This document shows, one piece after another, positions 14,506 through 23,850 of a stretch of DNA of 37,188 nucleotides. Under the pieces are notes generated by a model that saw only the letters and a list, made by a program, of their open reading frames with translations, searched no databases and was not told where the DNA came from. The number at the start of each line of letters is the position of its first letter. Position 1 is the first letter of the stretch. The translations under genes and the position numbers were made by a program. The DNA is from JBCBSS01 sp039819065 (GTDB lineage Bacteria; Bacteroidota; Bacteroidia; Cytophagales; Cyclobacteriaceae). The stretch covers positions 1-37,188 of the forward strand of contig JBCBSS010000076.1 of assembly GCA_039819065.1 (NCBI GenBank). Direction: 5' to 3'.

Positions 14506-15225
14506 ATGGCTGTAGATAAATCCACCAAAGCTGCACGAGGTACTGTGCAATGTGAAAACTCATCTTTCAATCTTTTGAAAGCTAACGACTTTGTGGCTGA
14601 GAACATCCGCAACAATATGCGCGATCGCAACATCACGCTGATCAATGTCACCTCATCTGCGGGGAGCGGTAAGACTACCCTGATGCAGGAGACTGCCAAG
14701 CGCATCAAGGACAAGGTGAAAATGAAGGTATTGGTAGGCGATCTTGAAACAGAGAGAGATGCTGACAGGATCAAAGAGACCGGAATCGATGCACTTCAAA
14801 TCGTAACGGGTGGCATATGCCACCTAGAAGCGCAGATGGTTTGGCAGGCGATGGAGCAAATAGATCTTGACGGTGTAGAACTGTTATTCATAGAGAATGT
14901 AGGGAATCTTGTGTGCCCGGCTTCTTTTGATTTGGGCGAAGATTACAGAGTGACTTTGATGGCTACCACAGAAGGGGATGACAAACCCAAGAAATATCCG
15001 CGTATGTTCCTGACCAGTGACCTCATGCTGGTTTCCAAGGCTGACCTTTTGCCTCATTTACCATTCTCGGTAGAAGCGGCGACCAAGGATGCCACCGATG
15101 TCAATCCTGAACTGGAAGTGATGCAGGTATCTGGTGTTGACGGCACTGGACTAGACCAATGGTGTGATTGGTTGCTGGATAAGGTTGCAAGAAAGCAAAA
15201 AGAATCTGCCACGGCACTGGCTTAA
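14506..15225 (+). CDS. hypB: Hydrogenase nickel incorporation GTPase HypB
   Basis: 239 aa, cytoplasmic G3E-family GTPase that drives nickel insertion with HypA. The P-loop is SSAGSGKTT (residues 50-58; most HypB have GSPGSGKT). The metal-binding GGICHLEA is at 102-109 (C105, H106; usually CHLDA), the Walker B/switch region is FIENVGNLVCP (C137), and the base-recognition motif SKADLLP stands in for NKxDL. The N-terminus lacks both the CxxCGC motif and the His-rich stretch of some HypB proteins, so it has no nickel storage part. First gene of the hyp operon; hypF begins 2 bp after its stop. Confidence 0.95.
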   Translation: MAVDKSTKAARGTVQCENSSFNLLKANDFVAENIRNNMRDRNITLINVTSSAGSGKTTLMQETAKRIKDKVKMKVLVGDLETERDADRIKETGIDALQIVTGGICHLEAQMVWQAMEQIDLDGVELLFIENVGNLVCPASFDLGEDYRVTLMATTEGDDKPKKYPRMFLTSDLMLVSKADLLPHLPFSVEAATKDATDVNPELEVMQVSGVDGTGLDQWCDWLLDKVARKQKESATALA

Positions 15226-15227
15226 GC

Positions 15228-17537
15228 TTGCCCACTTTTCATATACATATTACTGGATGCGTACAGGGTGTAGGCTTTAGACCGTTTGTCTATAGATTAG
15301 CTCATGACCATCATCTAAAGGGCTGGGTCAATAACTCTGTGGATGGCGTGCATATTGTTTTTAATGCTTCTGCCCAGGAGGCCGATGCATTCTACACAAC
15401 CTGTATTGATCAAAGTCCTCATTTGGCTAGAATAACTCATCACCGAATGGAGGAGATTGAGCCAGCCGATTTTACCGACTTCAGTATCGTAGAGAGTGAT
15501 CAGGGTACCGATCTGGATATGTCCATTACACCTGATTTTGCCATGTGTAAAGATTGCAGAACGGAGTTGTTCGATCATAATGATAGAAGGTTCCAGTATG
15601 CTTTCATCACTTGCACACATTGTGGCCCTAGATACTCCATCATGGAAGGGCTGCCTTATGATCGCCCCCAAACCACCATGTCTGAGTTCGATTTCTGTGA
15701 TGATTGCAGTTTAGAATATAATAACCCATTAGACCGGCGGTATTATTCACAGACCAACTCATGTCACGAATGCGGAGTTACAATGCGATTGATTAACGCT
15801 GCTGGCCTCGAATATACTAACGAGCAAGACATCTTAGAGCGCGTTCAGAATGATCTTGCCTCAGGCGCCACAGTGGCGGTGAAGGGGATCGGAGGTTATC
15901 TTTTGCTCTGTGATGCTACATCAGAAGCTGCGGTAATGCAACTTCGTGATAGAAAAGGCAGGCCACATAAGCCCTTCGCGGTGTTATATCCCGATCTCGA
16001 AATGCTTTCTGGAGACACGCGATTGTCCGACAAGGAAATAGGCCTGTTAACTGGCCCTGTAGCTCCCATTGTATTAGCAAGGTTGAAAGACGAGCTGAAA
16101 ACAGGTGTATGTCTGGAAGCTGTAGCGCCTGGACTTAATCAACTCGGTGTCATGTTGCCTTATGCACCCTTGCTACAATTGATTGCCACTCGTTTCAACA
16201 AGCCATTGGTGGCTACAAGTGCTAACCTGAGCGGGTCACCAATTGTCTTTCAGGATGACGAAGCACGCAACGCGCTTTTCGCCTTCGCTGATTTGATACT
16301 TTCGCATAATCGCAGGATCACCACCAATCAGGACGATTCTGTCATGAAATATACCGCCCTGGCCCGCCAACCGATCGTGATCAGGAGGTCAAGGGGGCTG
16401 GCGCCTAATTATTATCATTCATTAGATATCACTGATCGTACCTCAATTTTGGCTTTAGGTGCCGAAATGAAAGGAAGCTATTCGTTCAATGTCGGTAGTA
16501 ATCTTTATGTTGCCCAGTTTCTGGGCAACCTGTCCAGCTATGAGTCGCAGGTCAATTACCGTCAAACTTTGGAGCACTTTCTGTCCTTGACCAAATGCAA
16601 ACCTGCCGCGATCATTGCTGACCTTCACCCTGAGTATTTCACTTCTTACCAAGCCAACGACCTGAGCAAATCGTTCCAGGTGCCTGTGCACAGGGTTCAG
16701 CACCATGAAGCACATTTCACAGCCGTACTGACTGAGAATGACCTGCTTGATACGCAGGAAAAGGTGCTAGGTATGATTTGGGATGGTACGGGCTATGGAC
16801 ATGACAAACAAATTTGGGGAGGAGAGTTTTTTGCTTACGAAGACCGCGCCATTATCAGAAATACCCATTTCGATTATTTCCCGGTACTGGCCGCAGATAA
16901 AATGGCTCTTGAACCACGACTTTCAGCATTCTCAATTACTTCAGGTCATGAGCGACTAGAGGGGTACTTTACAACCCAAGAATGGTCATTCTACCATAAG
17001 TCTATTCTACAAAAGGGGATACAGACCTCCAGCATGGGGCGCATGTTTGATGCCATTGCTTGTTTGTTAGGGCTTTTGGATAAAAGCACTTACGAAGGAC
17101 AAGCGGCCATGCTATTGGAGCAGGCAGCCGGCGAGTATCTTGAAGAGCATTGGTATAAAGTAGAGCCTTATGATCTATCCATTTTAGATAGTATTCTTTC
17201 TGTAAAACCAATGTTGAATGCCATCATTGATGACCTGGAGAACAACGTGTCAGTAGGAAAGATCGCTGCGCGCTTTCACCTTACTCTGGTGAGGGCTATA
17301 GAGATGGTGGCCGAACACGGAAGCTATCAAAAGCTGGCCTTCAGTGGAGGCGTTTTTCAGAATGGCGTTTTGGTCGATCTTATCAAACTACATCTGGATG
17401 ATAAATACCAACTCTACTTTCATAAGCAGTTATCACCTAACGACGAGAATATTTCCTTCGGCCAACTGATGTATCATTTGCATGGCCTGGGGCATAATAG
17501 AAAATTGAAAAAAGAACATTCACTAAATCTGGTTTGA
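15228..17537 (+). CDS. hypF: Carbamoyltransferase HypF
   Basis: 769 aa. HypF makes the thiocarbamate on HypE from carbamoyl phosphate and ATP, the source of the active-site cyanides. Domains in order: N-terminal acylphosphatase (HIHITGCVQGVGFRPFVYRL, residues 4-23), two zinc-finger units (CKDC...CTHC near 107-133; CDDC...CHEC near 157-183), YrdC-like domain (ATVAVKGIGGYLLLCD ... KPLVATSANLSG, about 200-390), and a Kae1-like C-terminal domain (VQHHEAHFTAVL near 490; GMIWDGTGYG; KLAFSGGVFQN). The start is the TTG at 15228: it gives the normal N-terminus, and no nearby ATG is in frame. Length is normal for the family. Confidence 0.96.
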   Translation: MPTFHIHITGCVQGVGFRPFVYRLAHDHHLKGWVNNSVDGVHIVFNASAQEADAFYTTCIDQSPHLARITHHRMEEIEPADFTDFSIVESDQGTDLDMSITPDFAMCKDCRTELFDHNDRRFQYAFITCTHCGPRYSIMEGLPYDRPQTTMSEFDFCDDCSLEYNNPLDRRYYSQTNSCHECGVTMRLINAAGLEYTNEQDILERVQNDLASGATVAVKGIGGYLLLCDATSEAAVMQLRDRKGRPHKPFAVLYPDLEMLSGDTRLSDKEIGLLTGPVAPIVLARLKDELKTGVCLEAVAPGLNQLGVMLPYAPLLQLIATRFNKPLVATSANLSGSPIVFQDDEARNALFAFADLILSHNRRITTNQDDSVMKYTALARQPIVIRRSRGLAPNYYHSLDITDRTSILALGAEMKGSYSFNVGSNLYVAQFLGNLSSYESQVNYRQTLEHFLSLTKCKPAAIIADLHPEYFTSYQANDLSKSFQVPVHRVQHHEAHFTAVLTENDLLDTQEKVLGMIWDGTGYGHDKQIWGGEFFAYEDRAIIRNTHFDYFPVLAADKMALEPRLSAFSITSGHERLEGYFTTQEWSFYHKSILQKGIQTSSMGRMFDAIACLLGLLDKSTYEGQAAMLLEQAAGEYLEEHWYKVEPYDLSILDSILSVKPMLNAIIDDLENNVSVGKIAARFHLTLVRAIEMVAEHGSYQKLAFSGGVFQNGVLVDLIKLHLDDKYQLYFHKQLSPNDENISFGQLMYHLHGLGHNRKLKKEHSLNLV

Positions 17538-17538
17538 C

Positions 17539-17820
17539 ATGTGTTTAGCAATACCCGGAAAAATCAAGTCTATAGAAAACCGGCATGACGGCCTGGTTAG
17601 AATGGCTAAGGTGCAATTTGGTGGGATCACCAAGGAGGCTAGCCTTGAAATGGTACCACACGCACAAGAAGGAGACTATGTGCTGGTTCATGTGGGGGTA
17701 GCTATCAGCGTGGTCAACGAAGAAGAAGCTAAAAAGACTTTCGAATATTTAAGAGAGGCGGGAGAGCTGGATGAACTGGAGCCTGCTTCCGTCGATCAAC
17801 TAAAAGACGATGCGCCATGA
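17539..17820 (+). CDS. hypC: Hydrogenase assembly chaperone HypC
   Basis: 93 aa. HypC carries the Fe(CN)2CO unit with HypD and binds the large-subunit precursor. The start MCLAIPGKI has the essential C2; the rest of the small barrel is visible (RMAKVQFGGITKEASLEMVP, GDYVLVHVGVAISVV), ending in a helical EEEAKKTFEYLRE. It begins 1 bp after hypF and overlaps hypD by 4 bp (ATGA), so translation is coupled with hypD, matching their physical partnership. Confidence 0.97.
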   Translation: MCLAIPGKIKSIENRHDGLVRMAKVQFGGITKEASLEMVPHAQEGDYVLVHVGVAISVVNEEEAKKTFEYLREAGELDELEPASVDQLKDDAP

Positions 17821-18923
17821 AGTTCTTGAGCGAATACAGAGACCCGGAACTGGTAAAGGATTACCTGGAAGAAATAAAGAATACCGTCACGCAGCCATGG
17901 ACGATCATGGAGGTCTGTGGCGGCCAGACGCATAGCCTGGTCAAAAATGGTTTGCTTAACCTGCTGCCTGACGAGATCACGATGGTACATGGCCCGGGAT
18001 GCCCGGTTTGTGTCACGCCATTGAACCTGATCGATAAAGCAGTTCATCTGGCGCTGGACAAAGGTGTGATTCTATGCTCTTTCGGAGATATGTTGCGCGT
18101 CCCCGGTTCAGAGAAGAGCCTTTTGCAGGCCAAGGCAGAAGGTGGCGATATCAGGATATTATACTCTCCGCTAGAAGCGGTGAAAATCGCGGAAGAAAAC
18201 CCCGACAAGCAAGTAGTATTCTTTGCCGTGGGTTTCGAGACCACCGCTCCAGCCAATGCCTTGTCTGTTCTACACGCTCATAGAAAGGGATTGAATAACT
18301 ATTCTATCCTCGCCTCACATGTACTGGTACCACCGGCCATCAGTGCTGTAATGGCCGATGAGGACAATGTGATTCAGGGCTTCCTTGCAGCAGGTCATGT
18401 CTGTACCATCATGGGCATCGAAGAGTATTATCCTATTGTGGAAGAGCACAAAATACCCATAGTAGTCACTGGTTTTGAACCGGTCGATTTACTTCAGGGC
18501 ATTCTAATGGTGGTCAAGCAACTCGAAGCTGGTGTCCACAAGCTTGAGAATCAGTATAGTAGAATGGTGGAGCCGGAAGGAAACCCGGAGGCTATCAAGG
18601 TGATCCGATCTGTATTTGACATCCACGATAGAGAATGGAGGGGTATTGGAAACATACCCGAAAGTGGTTACGAGGTGAAGCCAGAACTAGCTCAATTCGA
18701 TGCCAATATCAAGTTTGCGGTAGATATCACTGCGGCGGAAGAGAGCAAAGAGTGTATTGCGGGAGATGTACTGAGAGGCATCAAGAAACCACACCAGTGC
18801 CCGCAATTTGGTAAGAAGTGTACGCCTTCTACTCCGCTTGGCGCACCGATGGTTTCGTCCGAAGGAGCATGCGCGGCCTATTACCATTTCTCGAATGCGA
18901 ATTTAACTGAAGAACTCGTTTAA
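17817..18923 (+). CDS. hypD: Hydrogenase maturation protein HypD
   Basis: 368 aa. HypD is a [4Fe-4S] scaffold on which the Fe(CN)2CO group is put together with HypC. Conserved motifs are all seen: CGGQTHSLVKNG near residue 39, GPGCPVCVTP near 63 and GFETTAPANA near 143, then the C-terminal cluster-binding region CIAGDVLRGIKKPHQCPQFG (given in part) and GKKCTPSTPLGAPMVSSEGACAAYY, all with the expected cysteines. Coupled to hypC by overlap and 1 bp from hypE. Confidence 0.97.
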   Translation: MKFLSEYRDPELVKDYLEEIKNTVTQPWTIMEVCGGQTHSLVKNGLLNLLPDEITMVHGPGCPVCVTPLNLIDKAVHLALDKGVILCSFGDMLRVPGSEKSLLQAKAEGGDIRILYSPLEAVKIAEENPDKQVVFFAVGFETTAPANALSVLHAHRKGLNNYSILASHVLVPPAISAVMADEDNVIQGFLAAGHVCTIMGIEEYYPIVEEHKIPIVVTGFEPVDLLQGILMVVKQLEAGVHKLENQYSRMVEPEGNPEAIKVIRSVFDIHDREWRGIGNIPESGYEVKPELAQFDANIKFAVDITAAEESKECIAGDVLRGIKKPHQCPQFGKKCTPSTPLGAPMVSSEGACAAYYHFSNANLTEELV

Positions 18924-18924
18924 T

Positions 18925-19968
18925 ATGGCTCTGAAAACCGACTGTCCCTTACCCACCTTAGATTTCGACGTAATCACACTCGGGCATGGAAGCGGGGGAC
19001 TACTTACACATAAACTATTAGAAACGGGCGTTTTCGACCTCTTAAAGAACGAGCACCTCGATGCCCAGCATGATGGAGCCTTTCTGGAATTAGAAGGCAA
19101 GACGGCTTTTTCTACCGATAGCTTTGTCATATCCCCTATCATTTTCCCAGGTGGAAATATCGGCGAACTGGCTGTCAATGGAACGGTCAATGATCTGGCC
19201 ATGTGTGGTGCTGTGCCCCAATACCTATCACTTGGCTTCATCATCGAAGAGGGGCTGACCATGGCAGAATTCTGGGAAGTGCTGGTCGGTGTGAAGTATG
19301 CCGCCGAAAGGGCAGGAGTGCAGGTGGTGACAGGAGATACCAAGGTAGTGGAAAGAGGCAAAGGAGATAAGCTGTTTATCAATACCACCGGTATTGGTAA
19401 GGTACATGCCAAGGCCAATATAGCGGTAAATAGAATCAAAGAAGGGGATAAGATTATCGTAAGTGGCGAGTTGGCTACCCATGGTATTGCCATCATGTCT
19501 GTGCGAGAAGGCCTTGAATTCGAAACTGATATACGAAGTGATACGCAAAACCTCAATCATGTGGTCATTGACCTGATAGAGCGTTTTGGAGACGATATAC
19601 ATGTGCTTCGCGATCCAACCCGTGGTGGAGTAGCCACAGTGTTGAAAGAAATGGCTACCCAATCTGCTTTGGGAATGACGTTGGATCACAACAGCATACC
19701 CGTGAATGATGGTGTAGAAGGTGCATGTGAAATGCTCGGACTTGATCCGTTGTATGTAGCCAATGAAGGACTGTTCATCGCCGTAGTAGATGCGAGTAGA
19801 GAAGCTGAGTTTTTAGCCAAGCTTCGGGAGACAGAAGAAGGTAGTAATGCGGCTTGCATTGGTACGGTCACTTCTCAGCATCCCGGACAGGTGCTTATGA
19901 CCAGCGCCATTGGCGGACGCAGGGTTTTGAATATGTTACCGGGGGAGCAATTACCTAGAATCTGCTAA
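18925..19968 (+). CDS. hypE: Hydrogenase maturation protein HypE
   Basis: 347 aa. HypE takes the carbamoyl group from HypF on its C-terminal cysteine and dehydrates it to a thiocyanate with ATP. The glycine-rich ATP site (LGHGSGGLLTHKL, near residue 20), AFSTDSFVISPIIFPGGNIG near 58-77 (given in part), NDLAMCGAVP near 92 and HVLRDPTRGGVATVLKE near 230 match the PurM-like fold. The protein ends LPRIC, the required PRxC tail with the acceptor cysteine. The NHL gene starts 2 bp after the stop. Confidence 0.97.
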   Translation: MALKTDCPLPTLDFDVITLGHGSGGLLTHKLLETGVFDLLKNEHLDAQHDGAFLELEGKTAFSTDSFVISPIIFPGGNIGELAVNGTVNDLAMCGAVPQYLSLGFIIEEGLTMAEFWEVLVGVKYAAERAGVQVVTGDTKVVERGKGDKLFINTTGIGKVHAKANIAVNRIKEGDKIIVSGELATHGIAIMSVREGLEFETDIRSDTQNLNHVVIDLIERFGDDIHVLRDPTRGGVATVLKEMATQSALGMTLDHNSIPVNDGVEGACEMLGLDPLYVANEGLFIAVVDASREAEFLAKLRETEEGSNAACIGTVTSQHPGQVLMTSAIGGRRVLNMLPGEQLPRIC

Positions 19969-19970
19969 TC

Positions 19971-21065
19971 ATGGAAGTGACTGCTAATCGACTGCTGCAA
20001 GAAAGCCTAGTTTTCAAAGGGTCAGAGAACAACCCATTTCTGGCGCCTAGGGGAATCTGGATCACGGAAAATCAACTCTTTGTTTCGGATACCGGTCAAA
20101 ACCGGGTTTTCATTTGGAACAACATACCGACGAGCGAATTCTCAAATCCAGATATCGTACTGGGACAAATGGAAAAAGCCAATACCCAGCGTAACAGCGG
20201 TGGTGTCAGTGCCCATTCTTTACAATACCCTTCCGGAATCTGGTCAGATGGCACTCAATTGATTGTTGCCGATGCCTGGAATCATCGGGTTTTGATATGG
20301 TCAGAAATGCCCTTTCGAGATGGTCAACCTGCTGATGTGGTGCTTGGTCAACGCGATTTCAATGGCAACGAGCCCAATGTATCCGGTATTGGTGCGGAGC
20401 CAACCGCCAATACCTTAAACTGGCCTTATGGTGTCCATTCAGATGGAAAACAACTTTGGATAGCTGATACCGGTAATAGACGTGTACTCTACTACAGCGA
20501 AATTCCGGATCAAAGTTTTGTACCGGCCGACCGGGTGATTGGGCAAGGCAGTTTCAATGACCGGGATTATGATCATGAGAACGCAATATGGCCTTATTCT
20601 GTCAGGGTAAGCCAAAAAGGAGAGCTAGCCATAACAGATACGCAGTACTATCGAGTACTCTTATGGCAAGATTGGCAGAAGGCTTTCGAAGAAAAAGCAG
20701 ATGTCATCATCGGGCAGCGATCCTTCACAGAAAACGGACAGAACCAGTTTCAATTAAAGCCATCTTCCCGATCGCTCAACTGGTGTTACGATTCTTTCTT
20801 TGATCAAGAAGGCATCTGGGTGGCGGATACCGGCAATAGCCGGGTGTTGAGGTTTGATCAGTTCCCCAGAGAAAATAGTAGTGAAGCCGATGACCTGGTA
20901 GGTCATGATGATTTCGAAACTGGGAGCGAGAATATGGATACCATCATGGGTACAGAAAGCTCATTGTATTGGCCTTTTGCGATATGTACGAATGCGCAGT
21001 ATATGGCAATTGCAGATACCGGCAATCACCGGGTGATTCTAAGGCCCCGAACAAAAATTGTATAA
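19971..21065 (+). CDS. NHL-repeat beta-propeller protein of the hydrogenase locus
   Basis: 364 aa, no signal peptide, so probably cytoplasmic. Six repeats of a common pattern are visible: LAPRGIW...LFVSDTGQNRVFIW, LQYPSGIW...LIVADAWNHRVLIW, LNWPYGVH...LWIADTGNRRVLYY, IWPYSVR...LAITDTQYYRVLLW, LNWCYDSF...IWVADTGNSRVLRF and LYWPFAI...MAIADTGNHRVIL. Between them are ADVVLGQ/RDFNG-type linkers. This makes a six-bladed propeller, a likely protein-binding platform. It begins 2 bp after hypE. NHL proteins occur near group 2a hydrogenases in other bacteria, so it is probably specific to this hydrogenase type; its role is not established. Confidence 0.9.
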   Translation: MEVTANRLLQESLVFKGSENNPFLAPRGIWITENQLFVSDTGQNRVFIWNNIPTSEFSNPDIVLGQMEKANTQRNSGGVSAHSLQYPSGIWSDGTQLIVADAWNHRVLIWSEMPFRDGQPADVVLGQRDFNGNEPNVSGIGAEPTANTLNWPYGVHSDGKQLWIADTGNRRVLYYSEIPDQSFVPADRVIGQGSFNDRDYDHENAIWPYSVRVSQKGELAITDTQYYRVLLWQDWQKAFEEKADVIIGQRSFTENGQNQFQLKPSSRSLNWCYDSFFDQEGIWVADTGNSRVLRFDQFPRENSSEADDLVGHDDFETGSENMDTIMGTESSLYWPFAICTNAQYMAIADTGNHRVILRPRTKIV

Positions 21066-21091
21066 ACGCAGATTAAAACAGACTCAAGGAT

Positions 21092-21700
21092 ATGACTTTA
21101 CCTTTACTACTAGCTGCTGTTGTAGGATTCAACCATGCTTTTGAAGCGGATCATGTATTGGCAGTGGGCAATATCGCCAACCAACGCAATAACCTACTCA
21201 AAGCGGTAAGGGACGGTATGTTTTGGGGACTGGGGCATACCTCTACCATCTTTGCCGTAGGTTGTTTGATCATATTAGGTAGATCAGCGCTTGAAGACGT
21301 GAACTTCGAGCTCTTCGAGGCGATCGTAGGTGCTACCTTGATCGTATTGGGCACTTACCGATTGATGAAAGTCAAAGGCGGTAAGCGTGCATACACCGGA
21401 GGAGTGGCACATGATCACAAGCTGGCATATTCTGTCGGTTTGATCCATGGACTGGCCGGTAGCGGTACTGTGATCTTGCTCGCGATGACCCAACTAGAAT
21501 ATACTTATCAAAGCCTTTTATACTTAGTTATTTTCGGTTTCGGGTCGATTCTGGGTATGATGGTGGTAGCCGGAGTATTTAACCTTCCATTCTCCAAAAG
21601 AATCCGCGTCGGTAACACATTTCAGTTTGTGCTGTTAATACTGTCAGCCGTGTTGTGCATGGGGTATGGAGGTTGGATTGTCTACGGTTATTTTAGTTAG
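21092..21700 (+). CDS. Nickel permease (NiCoT/UreH-HupE-like)
   Basis: 202 aa with about six transmembrane helices. The first helix contains HAFEADH (H15, D20, H21), the HX4DH signature of nickel/cobalt permeases (NiCoT, and the related UreH/HupE/RcnA groups). A second histidine-bearing region reads GLGHTSTIFAVG, and another LIHGLAGSGTVILLA, both typical of UreH/SafE-like transporters. The loop between the halves (KGGKRAYTGGVAHDHK) is hydrophilic with histidines. Placed 26 bp after the NHL gene and followed after 6 bp by the nuclease gene, it probably supplies Ni2+ for HypA/HypB. Which subfamily it belongs to cannot be settled by eye. Confidence 0.85.
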   Translation: MTLPLLLAAVVGFNHAFEADHVLAVGNIANQRNNLLKAVRDGMFWGLGHTSTIFAVGCLIILGRSALEDVNFELFEAIVGATLIVLGTYRLMKVKGGKRAYTGGVAHDHKLAYSVGLIHGLAGSGTVILLAMTQLEYTYQSLLYLVIFGFGSILGMMVVAGVFNLPFSKRIRVGNTFQFVLLILSAVLCMGYGGWIVYGYFS

Positions 21701-21706
21701 TAATCA

Positions 21707-22270
21707 ATGGAAGAGGTCGAATTAAACATAGTGGCTCTAACGACGAGCCAGTCTCAACCGGGCAACTTTGCCCTGATTCTTGAGGATATTAATAAAAACA
21801 AGCGTATCCCTATCATCATTGGTAGAAACGAGGCGCAAGCCATCGCTGTGGTACTGGAGAAAATGCAACCTGTTCGGCCTCAAACACATGACCTCCTATT
21901 TGAAACCATCAAGGCACTCAATGGAAAGCTAGAAAAGGTGGTAATCACCGAAATGATCGATCAGAAATACCATGCTTCGCTCTTCATCAATAGCAACGGA
22001 ACGCTGGTGGAAATCGATGCCCGCACTTCTGATGCCGTTGCCATGTCGGTAAGATCAGAATGCCCTATCTATTGTGCACAAAGCCTAATTGCTTCAGTTG
22101 GATTCGATGTAGACGATAAGGTCATCACTCCAGACAAAAGAGGCTCATTCATCAACTACCCCATGGAAGAGCTTGAAGAACTTCTTGCCAAAGTCGTTCA
22201 AAAAGAAGACTACGAGAGCGCAGGCCGCATACGCGACGCCATCGCGAAGAAGAAGATGCGGGGAGAATAA
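21707..22270 (+). CDS. Bifunctional nuclease family protein (DUF151) with UVR motif
   Basis: 187 aa. The N-terminal two thirds is the BFN/DUF151 domain: VELNIVALTTSQSQPGNFALIL, PIIIGRNEAQAIAVVLE, RPQTHDLLFETI, GTLVEIDARTSDAVAMSVRS and CPIYCAQSLI are all family motifs. The last 40 residues (MEELEELLAKVVQKEDYESA..RIRDAI) form a UvrB/UvrC (UVR) interaction motif, the usual arrangement in Bacteroidota. It starts 6 bp after the nickel permease and is the last gene of the hyp operon, though nothing suggests it works in hydrogenase maturation; it is normally a housekeeping gene of unclear role. Confidence 0.92.
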   Translation: MEEVELNIVALTTSQSQPGNFALILEDINKNKRIPIIIGRNEAQAIAVVLEKMQPVRPQTHDLLFETIKALNGKLEKVVITEMIDQKYHASLFINSNGTLVEIDARTSDAVAMSVRSECPIYCAQSLIASVGFDVDDKVITPDKRGSFINYPMEELEELLAKVVQKEDYESAGRIRDAIAKKKMRGE

Positions 22271-22564
22271 CTTCTTATCTGTTAAGGCATGTCCAATGCC
22301 ATTTATTTTAGATTCCTACTCACCCAACTAATTGGTCACACCGATTTTCATAAGTGTTGATATCTGAATACAAATACTTGTAGTTTTTAATAATTTGTTA
22401 CTATTAAATTATTATTTACATTTTGAGTTGTATATAAAAAAATAAATATACTTAATAAAGTATTTATAGTATATTTAATAGAAGAACAATAAGCGCCGTG
22501 CACGCTACTTATAATGTTCTATTCGATTGAGTTCGTAATCAAATAACCAATAAACCAAAAGAAC
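22271..22564. other. AT-rich intergenic region before secreted-protein genes
   Basis: About 290 bp without a gene. It becomes very AT-rich from 22380. An inverted repeat AATATAC (22445-22451) / GTATATT (22469-22475) encloses a second, ATACTT-AATA-AAGTAT (22448-22463); this could be an operator or just AT-rich sequence. It probably holds the promoter of the gene at 22565. Confidence 0.4.
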
Positions 22565-23830
22565 ATGAGTATTATGAAAAAAGTAAAAATTACATTACTG
22601 GCATTTATGCTATTAGCTAGCTGCAGTTTATACGCCCAGATTAACTATGATCCATTTATCGAAGATCCAGATGAACCAATTGACGCCCCAGGACCTAAAC
22701 CCTTTAGATCTGGATCTCTTGGTGGGCCTTCTTCAGCAAATTGCGGTGATTTAGCAGAGTTCAGTTTTTCACCTGGATTTGGCGTTTTTTGTAGTTCCTA
22801 TACATGGTCTGTCATTCATCCGGATGGAAGAACAGAAACCCTTTCTGGCCAGACAATTGATATAGCACTAGGTTCGACCCCAGGTGTCTTGATACTATTT
22901 GCAGAAGCTAAATCATGCACTACCCCTTACAATTATAATAGTGGCAAAACAGTAGATGTAGGAACATTTATAACAAGACCGTCTGCCTTAAACGGACCTA
23001 GCTTTTTATGTAACTCAGAAGCTAGGTCATACACTGCCTCTCCGGCACCAGGAGCAAGTAACTACACTTTTACTGTTCCCTCAGGTTGGAAAATTAACGG
23101 TGTCACCAGAACTTCTTTGACTATAAATTCTCGGACAGTAACTATTACTGCCCCTTCTTCCGGTAGGGGTACAGGACAAATTCGTGTAAGAGCAAATAAG
23201 ACTAATGTGTGTGGCTCTGCCAATAGCTCATATAGAACAAAGACAATTACCTACGGAAGGCAGTATCCAGTCATATCGCCAAGTTCCGCTACAGTAGGCA
23301 GAAATAGCTTTGTGACCCTAAATGCAAGCGGCATTGCCCTGTCTAATTATAGATGGATCATACCCAATGGGTGGTCAGCCGTTACGGGTTTAAATAGTTC
23401 AGAACTAATTGCTATCACGGGTAATACATCAGGTTCTTTTCATGTAGAAGTGGCAGCTCTAAGTTGTGGGATTAACGTTGGAGATTATGTTAATGTAACC
23501 GTTACAGGTGGAGGTGGGGGATTCTTCGGAGTTGCTCAAGACGGTGAGTTAACAGATTCCGAAACCCTGAATGCAAGCAATCTCACAAAGGAGATTACTA
23601 TTTTTCCTAATCCTGCTAATGATAGACTGAAGTTGACGATGCCCAATGAAGGCACGAAAATAGTTTCCATTTCTATGGTTGATGTCTCAAACGGAAAACA
23701 GGTGTTGAATCAAAAAATGAATGATAACTCTTCTATAGATTTAAGCAACGTCGAAGACGGTATTTATATACTCAATATAGTCACCCTTAGTGGTGAAAGG
23801 ATACAAAAAAGGGTAGAGATTAATCATTGA
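22565..23830 (+). CDS. Secreted protein with type IX secretion sorting domain
   Basis: 421 aa; ATG 22565 is used, with ATG 22574 (MKKVKITLLAFMLLA) an equal alternative. A signal peptide ends near SCSLYAQ. The central part has two or three PKD-like or Ig-like beta domains (YTWSVIHPDGRTETLSGQ; YTFTVPSGWKINGVT; YRWIIPNGWSAVTG) with paired cysteines. The C-terminal 80 residues are a type A sorting domain: EITIFPNPANDRLKL, then ISMVDVSNGKQVLNQK and LSNVEDGIYILNIVTLSGERIQKRVEI, typical of cargo of the type IX system. It is thus exported across the outer membrane by the machine that includes GldM. Function of the exported domain unknown. Confidence 0.9.
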   Translation: MSIMKKVKITLLAFMLLASCSLYAQINYDPFIEDPDEPIDAPGPKPFRSGSLGGPSSANCGDLAEFSFSPGFGVFCSSYTWSVIHPDGRTETLSGQTIDIALGSTPGVLILFAEAKSCTTPYNYNSGKTVDVGTFITRPSALNGPSFLCNSEARSYTASPAPGASNYTFTVPSGWKINGVTRTSLTINSRTVTITAPSSGRGTGQIRVRANKTNVCGSANSSYRTKTITYGRQYPVISPSSATVGRNSFVTLNASGIALSNYRWIIPNGWSAVTGLNSSELIAITGNTSGSFHVEVAALSCGINVGDYVNVTVTGGGGGFFGVAQDGELTDSETLNASNLTKEITIFPNPANDRLKLTMPNEGTKIVSISMVDVSNGKQVLNQKMNDNSSIDLSNVEDGIYILNIVTLSGERIQKRVEINH

Positions 23831-23850
23831 TATACCTTTTATACTTTTTC

